Assembly (NCBI GenBank): GCA_943372995.1
Contig: CALSAQ010000004.1
Location: 186,001 to 250,000 of the forward strand
DNA: 64,000 nt
From: CAJBVG01 sp943372995
Lineage (GTDB): Bacteria; Bacteroidota; Bacteroidia; Sphingobacteriales; Sphingobacteriaceae
Reading direction: 5' to 3'
In this document: positions 44,777 to 55,667 of the stretch, in pieces
Layout of the letters: every line of letters begins with the position of its first letter
Numbering within the stretch: the first letter of the stretch is position 1
The notes under the pieces: generated by a model
Told to the model about the DNA's origin: nothing
Seen by the model: only the letters and a program-made list of their open reading frames with translations
The model's database searches: none
Made by a program: the position numbers and the translations under genes

Positions 44777-47116
44777 ATGAGTAAAAATAATCGCAAGCAA
44801 GATGCTTTAGATTACCATTCACAAGGTAGACCTGGTAAAATTGAAGTTATTCCAACTAAATCAACAAACTCTCAAAGAGATTTGTCATTAGCTTATTCAC
44901 CTGGAGTAGCGGAGCCATGCTTAAGAATAAAAGATAATGTTGAAGATGTATATAAATACACTGCAAAAGGAAACTTAGTTGCAGTTATTAGTAATGGAAC
45001 GGCAGTACTTGGTTTAGGTAATATTGGTCCGGAAGCATCAAAACCCGTGATGGAAGGCAAGGGAATTTTATTTAAAATATTTGCTGATATAGATGTATTC
45101 GACATTGAGCTAAATGTTACAGATGTTGATGAGTTTGTAAAAACAGTAAAAGCTTTAGAGCCTACATTTGGTGGAGTAAATTTAGAAGACATTAAAGCTC
45201 CTGAGTGTTTCGAAATTGAGCGACGTTTAAAAGCGGAGTTAAAAATTCCAATCATGCACGATGATCAGCATGGTACAGCAATAATTTCAGCAGCAGCTCT
45301 AATAAATGCTTTAGAAATACAAAAGAAAAAAATTGATAAAGTTAAAATTGTAGTAATTGGTGCGGGAGCGGCGGCTATATCATGTTCAAAATTGTATTTA
45401 GAGGTTGGCGCGAAAAAAGAGAACATAGTGATGATAGACAGAGAGGGTGTTATTCGCTCTGATCGTAAAGCACCAATGGATGAAACAAAAAGATTTTTTG
45501 CAACAGACAGAAAAATAGATACACTTGAACAAGCAGCTAAAGATGCGGATGTAATCATTGGTTTATCAGGAGCAAATATTATTACGCCTGAGATGTTGAA
45601 ATCGATGGCTAAAAATCCGATAGTTTTTGCAATGGCAAATCCAGATCCAGAAATTGATTACAATTTAGCCATAGCAACTCGTGGCGATATTATTATGGCT
45701 ACTGGACGTTCTGATTTCCCTAATCAAGTAAACAATGTATTGGGTTTCCCTTACATTTTCCGTGGAGCACTAGATGTGAGAGCTACACAAATTAATGAGG
45801 CAATGAAAATTGCAGCAGTAAGAGCTATTGCAGATTTAGCTAAGAAACCAGTACCTGAGGCAGTAAATTTAGCATACAATCAGAAAAATATAACTTTTGG
45901 TAAAGAGTATATTATACCAAAACCTTTGGATTTAAGATTGATTACCCATGTGGCGCCTGCTGTAGCAAAAGCTGCAATGGAATCAGGAGTAGCAAGACAT
46001 CCTATATCAGATTGGGAGGCTTATCACGAAGAGTTGAAAAAGAGATTAGGTCTCGATGATAAACTGATGAGAGCCATTTCTGTAAAAGCAAAAGGAAATC
46101 CTAAGCGTGTAGTTTTTGCAGAAGCAGATAATTATAAAATACTGAAAGCTGCGCAAATTGTTAAAGACGACGGAATTGCATATCCTATATTATTAGGAAA
46201 TATTGATAAGATACAAACCTTAATTAGAGAGCATAGTTTAGATTTAGCGGATGTTAAAATTATTGATCCGAGGTATGAAGAAGAATTGCTGCAGCAATAT
46301 GCAAAGATACTTTTCGAAAAGCGTAAGCGTAGAGGTATAACTTTATATGAGGCTCGTAAATTAATGCGAGATAGAAACCATTTCGGTGCAATGATGGTAG
46401 AGATAGGAGAAGCTGATGCACTCATTTCTGGTTTAACAAAAAACTACCCTTTAACTATTCGTCCAGCGTTACAAATAATTGGTATGGACGAAGAGGTGCA
46501 TCGTGTTGCGGGAATGTATTTGATGTTAACGAAACAAGGGCCAATATTTTTAGCAGATACAACTGTGAACATCGACCCTACAGTAGATGAACTTGTGGAT
46601 ATCACTTCGGTAGTGGCGAAATCTGTTCAGAAATTCAACATTACTCCAAGAATAGCCATGCTATCTTATTCTAATTTCGGTAGTTCTGAAACAGCTAATC
46701 CTGTAAAAGTACGTCAGGCCGTAGAGAAATTACATCGTATTTTCCCTGATATGATTGTTGATGGTGAAATGCAAGCAAATTTTGCACTTAATTCTAATTT
46801 ATTGAAAGATAATTATCCATTTAGTACTTTAAATGGTGCACCAGCAAACACGCTTATTTTTCCAAATTTAGATTCAGGAAACTCAGCATATAAAATCTTG
46901 CAAGAGATTGGGGGTGCTGAAGCCGTTGGTCCTATATTAATAGGTATGAAAAAACCTGTACACATTTTACAATTGGGTTCTTCGGTAAGAGAAATAGTAA
47001 ATATGATTACTATAGCAGTGGTTGATGCTCAATCGAAAGAAGAAGAAAACGCGAAACAGAGTAATACTAAAACGAAATCTACTATAAGAGAGAAAATCAA
47101 TAATTTACGCAAATAA
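44777..47116 (+). CDS. maeB: NADP-dependent malic enzyme with phosphotransacetylase-like C-terminal domain
   Basis: 779-residue MaeB-type fusion. N-terminal malic-enzyme domain: SLAYSPGVAEPCL, VLGLGNIGPEA, the DIKAPECFEIERRL Mg-binding region, MHDDQHGTA and the NADP site VVIGAGAAAISC. The C-terminal ~350 residues match the phosphate acetyltransferase fold (PKRVVFAEADNYKIL, then the ALISGLTKNYPLTIRPA segment), as in other MaeB proteins where it is thought to be regulatory. It makes pyruvate and NADPH from malate. The stop overlaps the ruvA start by 1 nt. Confidence 0.96.
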   Translation: MSKNNRKQDALDYHSQGRPGKIEVIPTKSTNSQRDLSLAYSPGVAEPCLRIKDNVEDVYKYTAKGNLVAVISNGTAVLGLGNIGPEASKPVMEGKGILFKIFADIDVFDIELNVTDVDEFVKTVKALEPTFGGVNLEDIKAPECFEIERRLKAELKIPIMHDDQHGTAIISAAALINALEIQKKKIDKVKIVVIGAGAAAISCSKLYLEVGAKKENIVMIDREGVIRSDRKAPMDETKRFFATDRKIDTLEQAAKDADVIIGLSGANIITPEMLKSMAKNPIVFAMANPDPEIDYNLAIATRGDIIMATGRSDFPNQVNNVLGFPYIFRGALDVRATQINEAMKIAAVRAIADLAKKPVPEAVNLAYNQKNITFGKEYIIPKPLDLRLITHVAPAVAKAAMESGVARHPISDWEAYHEELKKRLGLDDKLMRAISVKAKGNPKRVVFAEADNYKILKAAQIVKDDGIAYPILLGNIDKIQTLIREHSLDLADVKIIDPRYEEELLQQYAKILFEKRKRRGITLYEARKLMRDRNHFGAMMVEIGEADALISGLTKNYPLTIRPALQIIGMDEEVHRVAGMYLMLTKQGPIFLADTTVNIDPTVDELVDITSVVAKSVQKFNITPRIAMLSYSNFGSSETANPVKVRQAVEKLHRIFPDMIVDGEMQANFALNSNLLKDNYPFSTLNGAPANTLIFPNLDSGNSAYKILQEIGGAEAVGPILIGMKKPVHILQLGSSVREIVNMITIAVVDAQSKEEENAKQSNTKTKSTIREKINNLRK

Positions 47117-47700
47117 TGATTCACCATATTAAAGGGAAGTTAGTTCAAAAAACACCAACACATGTCGTAGTTGAAGCATCAGGGGTAGGATATTTTATCA
47201 ATATTTCATTACATACCTATGCACAAATTAATGATGAGGAGTCGGTATTAATATATACTTATTTAAGCATCAGGGAAGATGCGCATACCTTATATGGTTT
47301 TTTTGATGAATCGGAAAGAAGATTATTTACCCACCTTATATCCGTTTCAGGAATTGGGCCTAATACGGCAAGAATGATGCTTTCGTCGATTTCTCCCCAA
47401 GAAATTCAAGAGGCTATAGTGAGAGCAGATGTAGGCTTAGTCCAACGAATTAAAGGTATTGGTCCTAAATCGGCACAACGCTTAATACTTGAATTACAGG
47501 ATAAACTCAAAAAAGAAGGCTCAGGAACACTTTTATCCCTTCCTTCAAACAATACCGCCCGCGAAGAAGCGTTATCTGCATTGGTTATGTTAGGTTTTGC
47601 TAAGACAAGCGCAGAAAAAGCACTAGATCAAATTATCAAGTTGGAGGGCAGCGCTCTTAGCGTTGAAAACTTGATTAAATCAGCACTAAAAAATTTATAA
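47116..47700 (+). CDS. ruvA: Holliday junction branch-migration protein RuvA
   Basis: 194 residues, usual size. N-terminal OB-fold (KGKLVQKTPTHVVVEASGVGY), two helix-hairpin-helix motifs (SVSGIGPNTARMML and QRIKGIGPKSAQRLILEL), and a C-terminal UBA-like domain (EALSALVMLGFAKTSAEKAL) that binds RuvB. Coupled to maeB by a TAATG overlap and followed by sprA after 25 nt. Confidence 0.97.
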   Translation: MIHHIKGKLVQKTPTHVVVEASGVGYFINISLHTYAQINDEESVLIYTYLSIREDAHTLYGFFDESERRLFTHLISVSGIGPNTARMMLSSISPQEIQEAIVRADVGLVQRIKGIGPKSAQRLILELQDKLKKEGSGTLLSLPSNNTAREEALSALVMLGFAKTSAEKALDQIIKLEGSALSVENLIKSALKNL

Positions 47701-47725
47701 TTGTAGGGATTAATTTTAAGGACGG

Positions 47726-50700
47726 TTGAAAGTAACTAATAAAGGTAATAAGCCACTATTTAGGCTATTTGTGGTAATAGTATCATTGTTCTCAGTGGCT
47801 TCTATGGTTTGGAGTGCTGATGTTAACATAGATGCTATCCTTATGCCCGAAAACCCTTTAATAGATTCTGGTACAAAATTCCAAGGCACAGCAATAGACC
47901 AACCCAATAAAAAGAAAATAGATTTACAAGACCCTCCTAACGTAGAGAGAAAAGTTGAATACGATCCCAATACCAAAACGTATGTTATTACTGAAACAAT
48001 TGGTGGGAAATTCTATAAATCGCCAGTTTATATGAGCTTCGAAGAATACCAAAAGTACGAAGCACAAAAAAATAAGTTTGAGTATTGGAAACAGCGTTCT
48101 GCAGAATCATCGTTAATTTCTCCCAATGGGATGGTTCCCAAAATCTATGTGAATAATCAGATTTTTGATAGAATTTTTGGTGGTAGCAAAGTAGATATCC
48201 GCCCTCAAGGGACAGCTGAATTAATATTTGCAGGAAAGTTTAATCGTAACGATAATCCTTTATTAAACGAACGTCAAAGAAAAACACAACAATTTGACTT
48301 CGATCAAAAAATCCAATTAAATGTTACTGGTAATATTGGAGATAAATTAAAAACTACAGTAAATTATAATACAGAGGCAACATTCGATTTTGAAAATCAG
48401 ATGAAGCTCGAGTATACGGGTTATGAAGATGAAATTATTAAGAAAATAGAATTAGGTAATGTTTCTTTGCCATTAAGCTCAAGTTTAATTAGTGGTTCTC
48501 AAAGTTTATTTGGTGTGAAAACACAATTGCAATTTGGGAAGTTAATGGTTACCTCCGTACTATCTCAACAGAAAAGCGAAAAGAAACAAATAAAGATTAC
48601 GAATGGTGCACAAAAAACAGAGTTTAAGTTTTTAGCAGATAACTACGAAGCAAACAAACATTTCTTTTTAGCACAATATTTTAGAGATCAGTACGACCGA
48701 TCTTTAGATGAACCGCCTATCGTAAAATCAAATGTGTTAATCTCTAGAGTGGAGGTTTGGGTAACTTCTAAAAATAGAGTGGGCGATGAAAATACGCGAG
48801 ACATTCTTGCATTTATAGATTTAGGAGAAAATCGTAGAATCTATAATACTGATCCAAATATTATAACAAGCACTAGTCCCTATCCGAATTCAGTAAAGAC
48901 AGACACCGTTGAGATGTCTAATAATTTATTGGAAAGAATTCCAAGTACCTCTCGTAATGTTGGCGACAATAGTCTTAATGCTTATTTCGCTACTTATGGA
49001 GGGCCGGATAACTATGCCAGATTAAGAGCAAGAAAATTACAAGATAGAGAATTTACCTTTCACCCTCAATTAGGTTATATTACTATAAATGCGGCACTAA
49101 ATGCCGATGAGGTTTTAGCAGTTGCTTATCGATATACAGTAAATGGTGTGGAATATACTGTTGGGGAGTTTTCTAATGAAAGACCAGAAACAAATCCACC
49201 AACTGTTTTATATACTAAATTGTTAAAAAACGTATCGCTGAAAACTAGTTTGCCAACATGGGATTTGATGATGAAAAATATTTATTCATTAAATGCTTTT
49301 CAAGTAAATTCTGAAGATTTCAAATTAGATGTATTATATCTTGATGAGAAAACTGCGAACAATGTAAACTATTTGTCAAGTGGTCCTGATAACGTAAAAA
49401 ACATTCCATTAATAAGATTAATGGGATTAGATAAGTTGGATGTTAAGCAAACACTTACTCCAGATGGGGTTTTCGACTTTGTTCCTAATATAACCGTTAA
49501 TGCGGCTACTGGTAGAATTATATTTACTAAGGTAGAACCTTTCGGATCTTACTTATACGGATTGCTAGCATCGGGTGGCGACACTGTAGTTGCAAATAAT
49601 ATAGCCTTTACTGAGTTATATGATTCGACAAAATTTAAAGCGCAACAAATACCTAGAAAAAATAAATTTACTATTCAAGGATCATTTCAATCTACAAGCA
49701 ATTCGGAATTTTCTTTAAATGCAATTAACATCCCTCAAGGATCAGTGGTAGTAAAATCGGGAACACAAGTATTAACTGAGGGGCAAGATTATACGGTCGA
49801 CTATAATATTGGTAGAGTAAAAATTACGAACGCAGGTTTGTTGAGTAATGGTGCGCCAATAACAGTTGATTTAGAAAGCTCCACTTTATTCGGTGTGCAG
49901 TCGAGAACCTTTATAGGAACAAGGTTTGATTATAAGGTAAATGATGAGTTAAACTTAGGGGGAACATTTTTACGATTATCAGAACGACCATTAACGCAGA
50001 AAGTAAATATTGGTGATGAACCCATTGCAAATAATATGTATGGGGTCGACTTTAATTACAGAAGCGATTCGAGGTTTCTAACCAGTTTAGTAGATAAGCT
50101 TCCGCTTATTGAAACAAAAGCAACTTCGAGTGTTACTGTATCGGCGGAATACGCGAGATTAGACCCTGGGCATTCGCGATTATTAAACACAGATAAAAAT
50201 AAAAGTGGTATTTCTTATATCGACGATTTTGAAGGAAGTAGATCTTCAATAGATTTAAAAAGTGCATCTTCTTGGTATTTATCAAGTACTCCCGCAATGT
50301 TTCCTGAGTCTGGCTTGTATAACGATTTAAGCACAGGGCATAAGAGAGCAAGATTAGCATTTTATCAGATTGATAATTTGTTTTATAGTAGAACAGATAA
50401 CAGAACACCTTCGCATATTAGAAATGATAAACAACAACTATCAAGTCATTACATACGTGAAGTTACGGAACAAGAAGTTTTTCCAAACAAACAAATCCCT
50501 ACTGGTCAGCCTAATATTTTATCGACATTAGATTTAACTTATTTTCCAAGAGAAAGAGGACCATATAATTTTAGTGTAGACAGATTAAATGCTGATGGTA
50601 CTTTTAAAGATCCTGCAAATTCTTGGGGAGGTATAATGCGTCGTTTAGAGACGAATGATTTTGAAGCCTTAAATGTTGAGTTTATAGAATTTTGGGTTCT

Positions 50701-53700
50701 CGATCCATTTATAGATAATCCAGGAGCATCGGGTGGAGATTTGTATTTTAACTTAGGAAGTATTTCTGAAGATATCTTAAAAGATGGAAAAGAGTCGATA
50801 GAAAATGCCTTACCTAAAGATGGAGATGCAGCAAGATACGATAGTACTGTTTGGGGTAGAATAGGAACTGTTCCTCCTTTGAATAATGCATTTGACAACG
50901 AAAGTAATTCCAGACAATTTCAAGATGTTGGTCTCGATGGATTGAACGATGCCGAAGAACAAAATTTCTTTAAAGCAAATTACTTGGATTTATTGGAGCA
51001 GGCATTCGGAGTAAATTCTATTGCCTATCAACAAGCTTTAGCAGATCCATCAGCGGATAATTATAGTTATTACAGGGGTACAGATTATGATAATGCAAAA
51101 GCATCAGTTATTGATCGCTATAAAAAATATAATGGTATGGAGGGCAACTCTCCTACAGAACAACAATCCATTGATAGAACAGGATTAAGCAATACAGCTG
51201 CAACACCCACTCCAGATACAGAGGATATCAACAGAGATAACTCTCAAAGTGATCGCGACGAATACTTTCAATACAGAGTTCGTTTAAGTCCTGGTGATTT
51301 AGAAAATCCAGATCAAAATTCTTTTATCACAGATAAAGTGATTGCACCTGTAAAACTTGCAAATGGTAAAACAGAAAACGTAACATGGTATCAGTTTAGA
51401 ATTCCATTAACAAAATATGAAAGAAGAGTAGGTGATATTCAGGATTTCAGAGCGATTAGATTTGTTAGAGCATTCTTAACAAATTTCAGCGATACAGTTA
51501 CTCTACGTTTTGCGAGATTACAATTGGTAAGAGGAGAGTGGAGAAGATTAGAACCTACAGTAACAGCAGGTGAAGGAACTGAGGCAAAGTCGGATGCGAT
51601 TTTTGATTTATCAACTATCAATATTGAAGAAAATGGTAGTAGAGTTCCTATTCCATACGTATTGCCTCCAGGAATTATACAAGAAAGAAACTTGCAAGAT
51701 GTAAGAGGTACCACTCGTGTGAACGAACAGTCGCTATTATTAAATGCATGTAACTTCAAGAAAAATGATGAAGTAAAAGCTTATAAAATTTCAGGTTTCG
51801 ATTTTAGGTCATACAAGAAAGTGGAAATGTTTATCCACGCAGAAGGTGAAAATGTTCAGAAGGATGAAATGACTGCATTCGTGAGATTCGGTATCGATTA
51901 TACTGATAACTATTATGAGTATGAGATTCCATTACAGATAACTCCTGATAATGAAAAAAATCCTGATGCGATTTGGCCCGATTACAATAAATTATCATTG
52001 CCTCTGTCGGTTTTGCAAGTTGCGAAGCAAAAAAGAAATAGTGCAAACATTCCGGTAAATTCAGAATACTTTTATCAGGATGGAAAGAACTCCGTTTGGA
52101 TTAAAGGTAATCCCGACTTAGGGAACGTGCGATCGATTGTTGTTGGTATTCGAAATAGAAGTGCCACACCTAATGATCCAAAATGCGTGCAGGTTTGGTT
52201 CAACGAATTGTTGTTAACTGAATTTGATGAACAGGGAGGATGGGCTGCTACAGGTAGAGTTAATGCACAATTAGCAGATTTGGGAACCGTTACGGTTTCT
52301 GGTAGTAAGAGTACGTTCGGATTTGGTTCAATTGATAAAAAAGTAAGTGAAAGAAATAGAACAGACGATAAGCAATATGATATTGCATCTAACGTGGAGT
52401 TAGGGAAATTTTTCCCAGAGCAATCAGGTATTAGAATTCCAATGTATGTTTCTTATTCTAAAGCGATCAGCACACCACAGTTTGCTCCGAATAACCCAGA
52501 TATATTATTGTCGAATGTACTGTCGGAGTTAACACCAGCAGAAAGAGAGAAGCTAAAAGAAATTACAGAAGATTATACTCGACGAAAAAGCATAAGTTTC
52601 ACTAATGTTAAGAAAGAACGCGTAGACGCAAAGAAAAAACCTCATATATATGATGTAGAAAATTTCAGTGTTACCTATAGTTACTCCGATCAATTTAAAC
52701 GAAATTATAATACAGAATCCGATGTAGTGCGAAATCACAGAGCCGGATTGTTGTATAATTTTGCAATACAGCCAAAGGAGGTTAGGCCATTAGACAAGGT
52801 TATTACTAATAAAAATTTAAAGTTGATTAAAGATTTCAACTTTAATTATATGCCTAGTGCTTTAGATTTCAGAATGGATGTAGATCGATTATTTGCAGCC
52901 ACACAAGTAAGAAATATTAATATTGATACGGTTAAAATACCTACAACGTATAATAAAAATTTCCGCATTACCAGAACATATGGAATGCGTTACGATATCA
53001 CAAAAGCATTGAAATTAGATTTTAATGCAAATAATTTATCCGTTGTTGATGAGCCAGCAGGAGAGATTGATTCGAAGCAGAAGAAAGATTCGTTAATGAA
53101 TAATCTTAAAAACTTAGGTCGTACAACAGATTACTCTCATAATACGAATTTGAACTATCAGGTTCCAATTAATAAATTACCATATTTAGAATGGGTGCAA
53201 ATGACGGCTACTTATTCAGCTCGTTACGATTGGCGTTCGGCGGCATTGTCGACTCCAAAATTTGAAAATACGATTTCCAACTCTCGAGCAATACAGTTAA
53301 GCCCGACATTAAACATGACACAGCTTTACGGGAAGTCGAAATACCTTAAAACATTAATAACACCGCAACGTCAAAGAGGAAGTGGGAAAAACAATCCACT
53401 TGATAAACTAAAAACAAGTAAAAATAAAGAACAGGAACAAGCAGATAGTATTGCAAGGTTGCAACAAACTGTAAGTATGAAAAAAGTTTTAGCTAGAACT
53501 TTAATCATGCTACGTTCGGTGAATTTCAGTTATAGAAAAACAGATGGACAATTATTACCAGGATATATTCCACGCACCGATTTGTTAGGGATGGATTTCG
53601 GTAAGTTAAATGCACCAGGCGCTGGGTTTATTTTTGGTAGTCAAGAAGACATTCGTTTTAAAGCGGCAGAAAATGGTTGGATAACCACATACGACTCTGT

Positions 53701-54838
53701 GTCGAATAGATTTGCAAGAACAAATAGATTAGAACTAAACTTGAGAGCGAATATTGAGCCAATGCCCGACATGCGACTTGATGTTAATATGCAAAGAAAT
53801 ATCTCGTTTAGCTATCAAGAGTTTTTTAGGTATGATAACAATCCCAATAGCTCTACATATCAAAAATTCACATCATTTGCAGAAACAGAAACAGGGACAT
53901 TTAGCATGACCATTGTTACTATAAATTCAGCATTTGAAAGAATGTCGGAAAATGGAAGTTCGGAGTTTTTCCAAAAGTTTGAGGATAATAGATTTAGAAT
54001 ATCACAGCGTTTGGCAGAAGAGAAAGGTATAAATACAATCGATAGTTCAGGCTTTTATTCGGGCTATGGTAAGTACTCACAACAGGTGTTAATACCAGCA
54101 TTTATTGCAGCTTATTCAGGCAGATCAACAAATGGAGTAAACCTTAACCCATTCCCAAAAATTCCTTTACCAAATTGGAGAATGAGTTATACAGGTTTTA
54201 TGAAGATTGAATGGATAAACGAATATTTTTCAAATTTCGTGGTTAACCATTCATATACCTCTACTTATAATGTAAATAGTTTCAATAGACCAACTACAAA
54301 AGCGATTACTTATGCAGCTAATGGGAACTATATTCCTCAATATGAAATTCAACAGGTAACTATATCAGAAACTTTTGCACCACTTGTAGGCCTCGACATG
54401 ACATTAAAAAACAAGGTTAATGTATTGTTAGAGTACAAGCAAAGTAGAAATTTGGGATTAAGTTTTGCGAATACCAGAGTTGAGCAATTGAATACTTTTG
54501 AATATAATGTAGGAGTTGGTTATACAACCAATAACCTACAATTACCTTTTTCTATTGGTAATGGACAAAAAGTATTAAAAAACGATTTGAACTTGAGAAT
54601 GGACTTTAACATCAGGCTAAATAAAGGAGTTATTCATCGTATGGATCAGGATTTTTCTGATGTAATTAATGGTTCACGAGTAATTAGCATAAAACCATCT
54701 GCAGAATACATGTTAAACCAAAGATTTCAGGTTAGAATTTTCTACGACAGACTGGTTACTAAACCATTTATATCCACAACCTTCCCAACTGCTATTACTA
54801 GTTTAGGATTTAGCTTAAGAATTAATATTGGTGCATAA
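47726..54838 (+). CDS. sprA: Type IX secretion translocon protein SprA (Sov)
   Basis: 2370-residue outer-membrane protein forming the T9SS translocon barrel. TTG start, forced because an in-frame stop lies three codons upstream and the signal peptide (LFRLFVVIVSLFSVASMVWS) begins at once; AAGGA precedes it. Family features include a long N-terminal plug region (VEYDPNTKTYVITETIGGKF), the PQGTAELIFAGKFNRNDNP segment, many beta-strand repeats and a final aromatic barrel strand (ITSLGFSLRINIGA). Required for secretion of CTD proteins and, where present, for gliding. The window carries three likely substrates. The maeB-ruvA-sprA-gcvH order is conserved in many Bacteroidota. Confidence 0.97.
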   Translation: MKVTNKGNKPLFRLFVVIVSLFSVASMVWSADVNIDAILMPENPLIDSGTKFQGTAIDQPNKKKIDLQDPPNVERKVEYDPNTKTYVITETIGGKFYKSPVYMSFEEYQKYEAQKNKFEYWKQRSAESSLISPNGMVPKIYVNNQIFDRIFGGSKVDIRPQGTAELIFAGKFNRNDNPLLNERQRKTQQFDFDQKIQLNVTGNIGDKLKTTVNYNTEATFDFENQMKLEYTGYEDEIIKKIELGNVSLPLSSSLISGSQSLFGVKTQLQFGKLMVTSVLSQQKSEKKQIKITNGAQKTEFKFLADNYEANKHFFLAQYFRDQYDRSLDEPPIVKSNVLISRVEVWVTSKNRVGDENTRDILAFIDLGENRRIYNTDPNIITSTSPYPNSVKTDTVEMSNNLLERIPSTSRNVGDNSLNAYFATYGGPDNYARLRARKLQDREFTFHPQLGYITINAALNADEVLAVAYRYTVNGVEYTVGEFSNERPETNPPTVLYTKLLKNVSLKTSLPTWDLMMKNIYSLNAFQVNSEDFKLDVLYLDEKTANNVNYLSSGPDNVKNIPLIRLMGLDKLDVKQTLTPDGVFDFVPNITVNAATGRIIFTKVEPFGSYLYGLLASGGDTVVANNIAFTELYDSTKFKAQQIPRKNKFTIQGSFQSTSNSEFSLNAINIPQGSVVVKSGTQVLTEGQDYTVDYNIGRVKITNAGLLSNGAPITVDLESSTLFGVQSRTFIGTRFDYKVNDELNLGGTFLRLSERPLTQKVNIGDEPIANNMYGVDFNYRSDSRFLTSLVDKLPLIETKATSSVTVSAEYARLDPGHSRLLNTDKNKSGISYIDDFEGSRSSIDLKSASSWYLSSTPAMFPESGLYNDLSTGHKRARLAFYQIDNLFYSRTDNRTPSHIRNDKQQLSSHYIREVTEQEVFPNKQIPTGQPNILSTLDLTYFPRERGPYNFSVDRLNADGTFKDPANSWGGIMRRLETNDFEALNVEFIEFWVLDPFIDNPGASGGDLYFNLGSISEDILKDGKESIENALPKDGDAARYDSTVWGRIGTVPPLNNAFDNESNSRQFQDVGLDGLNDAEEQNFFKANYLDLLEQAFGVNSIAYQQALADPSADNYSYYRGTDYDNAKASVIDRYKKYNGMEGNSPTEQQSIDRTGLSNTAATPTPDTEDINRDNSQSDRDEYFQYRVRLSPGDLENPDQNSFITDKVIAPVKLANGKTENVTWYQFRIPLTKYERRVGDIQDFRAIRFVRAFLTNFSDTVTLRFARLQLVRGEWRRLEPTVTAGEGTEAKSDAIFDLSTINIEENGSRVPIPYVLPPGIIQERNLQDVRGTTRVNEQSLLLNACNFKKNDEVKAYKISGFDFRSYKKVEMFIHAEGENVQKDEMTAFVRFGIDYTDNYYEYEIPLQITPDNEKNPDAIWPDYNKLSLPLSVLQVAKQKRNSANIPVNSEYFYQDGKNSVWIKGNPDLGNVRSIVVGIRNRSATPNDPKCVQVWFNELLLTEFDEQGGWAATGRVNAQLADLGTVTVSGSKSTFGFGSIDKKVSERNRTDDKQYDIASNVELGKFFPEQSGIRIPMYVSYSKAISTPQFAPNNPDILLSNVLSELTPAEREKLKEITEDYTRRKSISFTNVKKERVDAKKKPHIYDVENFSVTYSYSDQFKRNYNTESDVVRNHRAGLLYNFAIQPKEVRPLDKVITNKNLKLIKDFNFNYMPSALDFRMDVDRLFAATQVRNINIDTVKIPTTYNKNFRITRTYGMRYDITKALKLDFNANNLSVVDEPAGEIDSKQKKDSLMNNLKNLGRTTDYSHNTNLNYQVPINKLPYLEWVQMTATYSARYDWRSAALSTPKFENTISNSRAIQLSPTLNMTQLYGKSKYLKTLITPQRQRGSGKNNPLDKLKTSKNKEQEQADSIARLQQTVSMKKVLARTLIMLRSVNFSYRKTDGQLLPGYIPRTDLLGMDFGKLNAPGAGFIFGSQEDIRFKAAENGWITTYDSVSNRFARTNRLELNLRANIEPMPDMRLDVNMQRNISFSYQEFFRYDNNPNSSTYQKFTSFAETETGTFSMTIVTINSAFERMSENGSSEFFQKFEDNRFRISQRLAEEKGINTIDSSGFYSGYGKYSQQVLIPAFIAAYSGRSTNGVNLNPFPKIPLPNWRMSYTGFMKIEWINEYFSNFVVNHSYTSTYNVNSFNRPTTKAITYAANGNYIPQYEIQQVTISETFAPLVGLDMTLKNKVNVLLEYKQSRNLGLSFANTRVEQLNTFEYNVGVGYTTNNLQLPFSIGNGQKVLKNDLNLRMDFNIRLNKGVIHRMDQDFSDVINGSRVISIKPSAEYMLNQRFQVRIFYDRLVTKPFISTTFPTAITSLGFSLRINIGA

Positions 54839-54855
54839 TTATTCCAAGAAAAATT

Positions 54856-54863
54856 TAACTTTG
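54856..54863 (+). promoter_or_regulatory. Candidate -7 element for gcvH
   Basis: TAACTTTG, a perfect TAnnTTTG match, 19 nt before the gcvH ATG. A TTG at 54828-54830, inside the sprA 3' end, is 25 nt upstream, slightly long for a -33 element. Confidence 0.45.
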
Positions 54864-54882
54864 GGGAAATAAATTAAATACA

Positions 54883-55263
54883 ATGAATTTTCCAGCAGAA
54901 CTTAAGTACACAAAGGACCACGAATGGGTTCGTTTAGAAGGTAATGTAGCATTTATTGGCATTACTGATTTTGCTCAACGCGAATTAGGCGATATCGTTT
55001 ATGTTGATATCAATACTATTGGCAAAGACGTAGCTCAAGAAGAAGTTTTTGGTACAGTAGAAGCAGTTAAAACAGTTTCAGATTTATACATGCCTATAGC
55101 AGGTGAGGTATTAGAAATGAATGCTGAGTTGGACGCAAATCCAGAATTGGTAAATTCGGATCCTTATGGTAAAGGATGGATGGTTAAAGTAGCAGTTAGC
55201 AATGCCTCTGATGTAGATGGCTTACTTTCGGCATCTGATTATCAAGCCTTAGTTGGTGCATAA
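54883..55263 (+). CDS. gcvH: Glycine cleavage system H protein
   Basis: 126-residue lipoyl carrier protein. K63 in TVEAVKTVSDLY is the lipoylation site. N-terminal KYTKDHEWVRLEG and DPYGKGWMVKV are standard. Shuttles the aminomethyl group between GcvP, GcvT and GcvL, and complements glyA at 28245 in one-carbon metabolism. Confidence 0.97.
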   Translation: MNFPAELKYTKDHEWVRLEGNVAFIGITDFAQRELGDIVYVDINTIGKDVAQEEVFGTVEAVKTVSDLYMPIAGEVLEMNAELDANPELVNSDPYGKGWMVKVAVSNASDVDGLLSASDYQALVGA

Positions 55264-55657
55264 TAACTTTTGGAAATACAATTTACCATGGTTGATTTGG
55301 CTTGCCCTAATTAGCTACCTAAGTAATACCAGAAGTTCCGGAATACCAGACCTCAGTTTTTTAAACTTTGAAGGAGCAGATAAATTAGTACATGCTGTTT
55401 TTTATTTTAACCTAAGTTTTTTAATGGCTTGGGGATTTAAAAAACAGCAGAAGTACATTTTGATAAATAAAAACTATTACCTCTTCCCATTGTTGTTTTC
55501 TATAGCTTGGGGAGGGATGATGGAGTTAGCACAATGGCAAATTTTTACCTATAGAAAAGCCGAGTGGTTTGACTTTTTGGCCAATGATATAGGAGCATTC
55601 ATGGGCATATTATTTGCCTTTTTGCTTGATAAAACAAGGAAATTGCTTAATTTGTAA
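55256..55657 (+). CDS. VanZ-like family membrane protein
   Basis: About 133 residues with GTG 55256 (TTG 55253 alternative), overlapping the gcvH stop. Four hydrophobic segments. The motif DKLVHAVFYF followed by GGMMELAQWQIFTYRKAEWFD and FLANDIGAFMG is the VanZ-like fold. Such genes are frequent next to gcvH in Bacteroidota. No link to glycopeptide resistance is implied; function unknown. Confidence 0.86.
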   Translation: MHNNFWKYNLPWLIWLALISYLSNTRSSGIPDLSFLNFEGADKLVHAVFYFNLSFLMAWGFKKQQKYILINKNYYLFPLLFSIAWGGMMELAQWQIFTYRKAEWFDFLANDIGAFMGILFAFLLDKTRKLLNL

Positions 55658-55667
55658 ATATATAAAG

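Noticed and set aside
45265..45558. Minus-strand ORF inside maeB, and similar ORFs at 44893-45255 and 46132-46425
   Set aside because: They lie antisense to a well-conserved enzyme and are Ser/Ala/Ile-rich translations typical of shadow frames.
55256..55657. VanZ-like gene as a glycopeptide resistance gene
   Set aside because: No vanHAX or regulatory genes; VanZ-like membrane proteins next to gcvH are common in this phylum and not linked to resistance.
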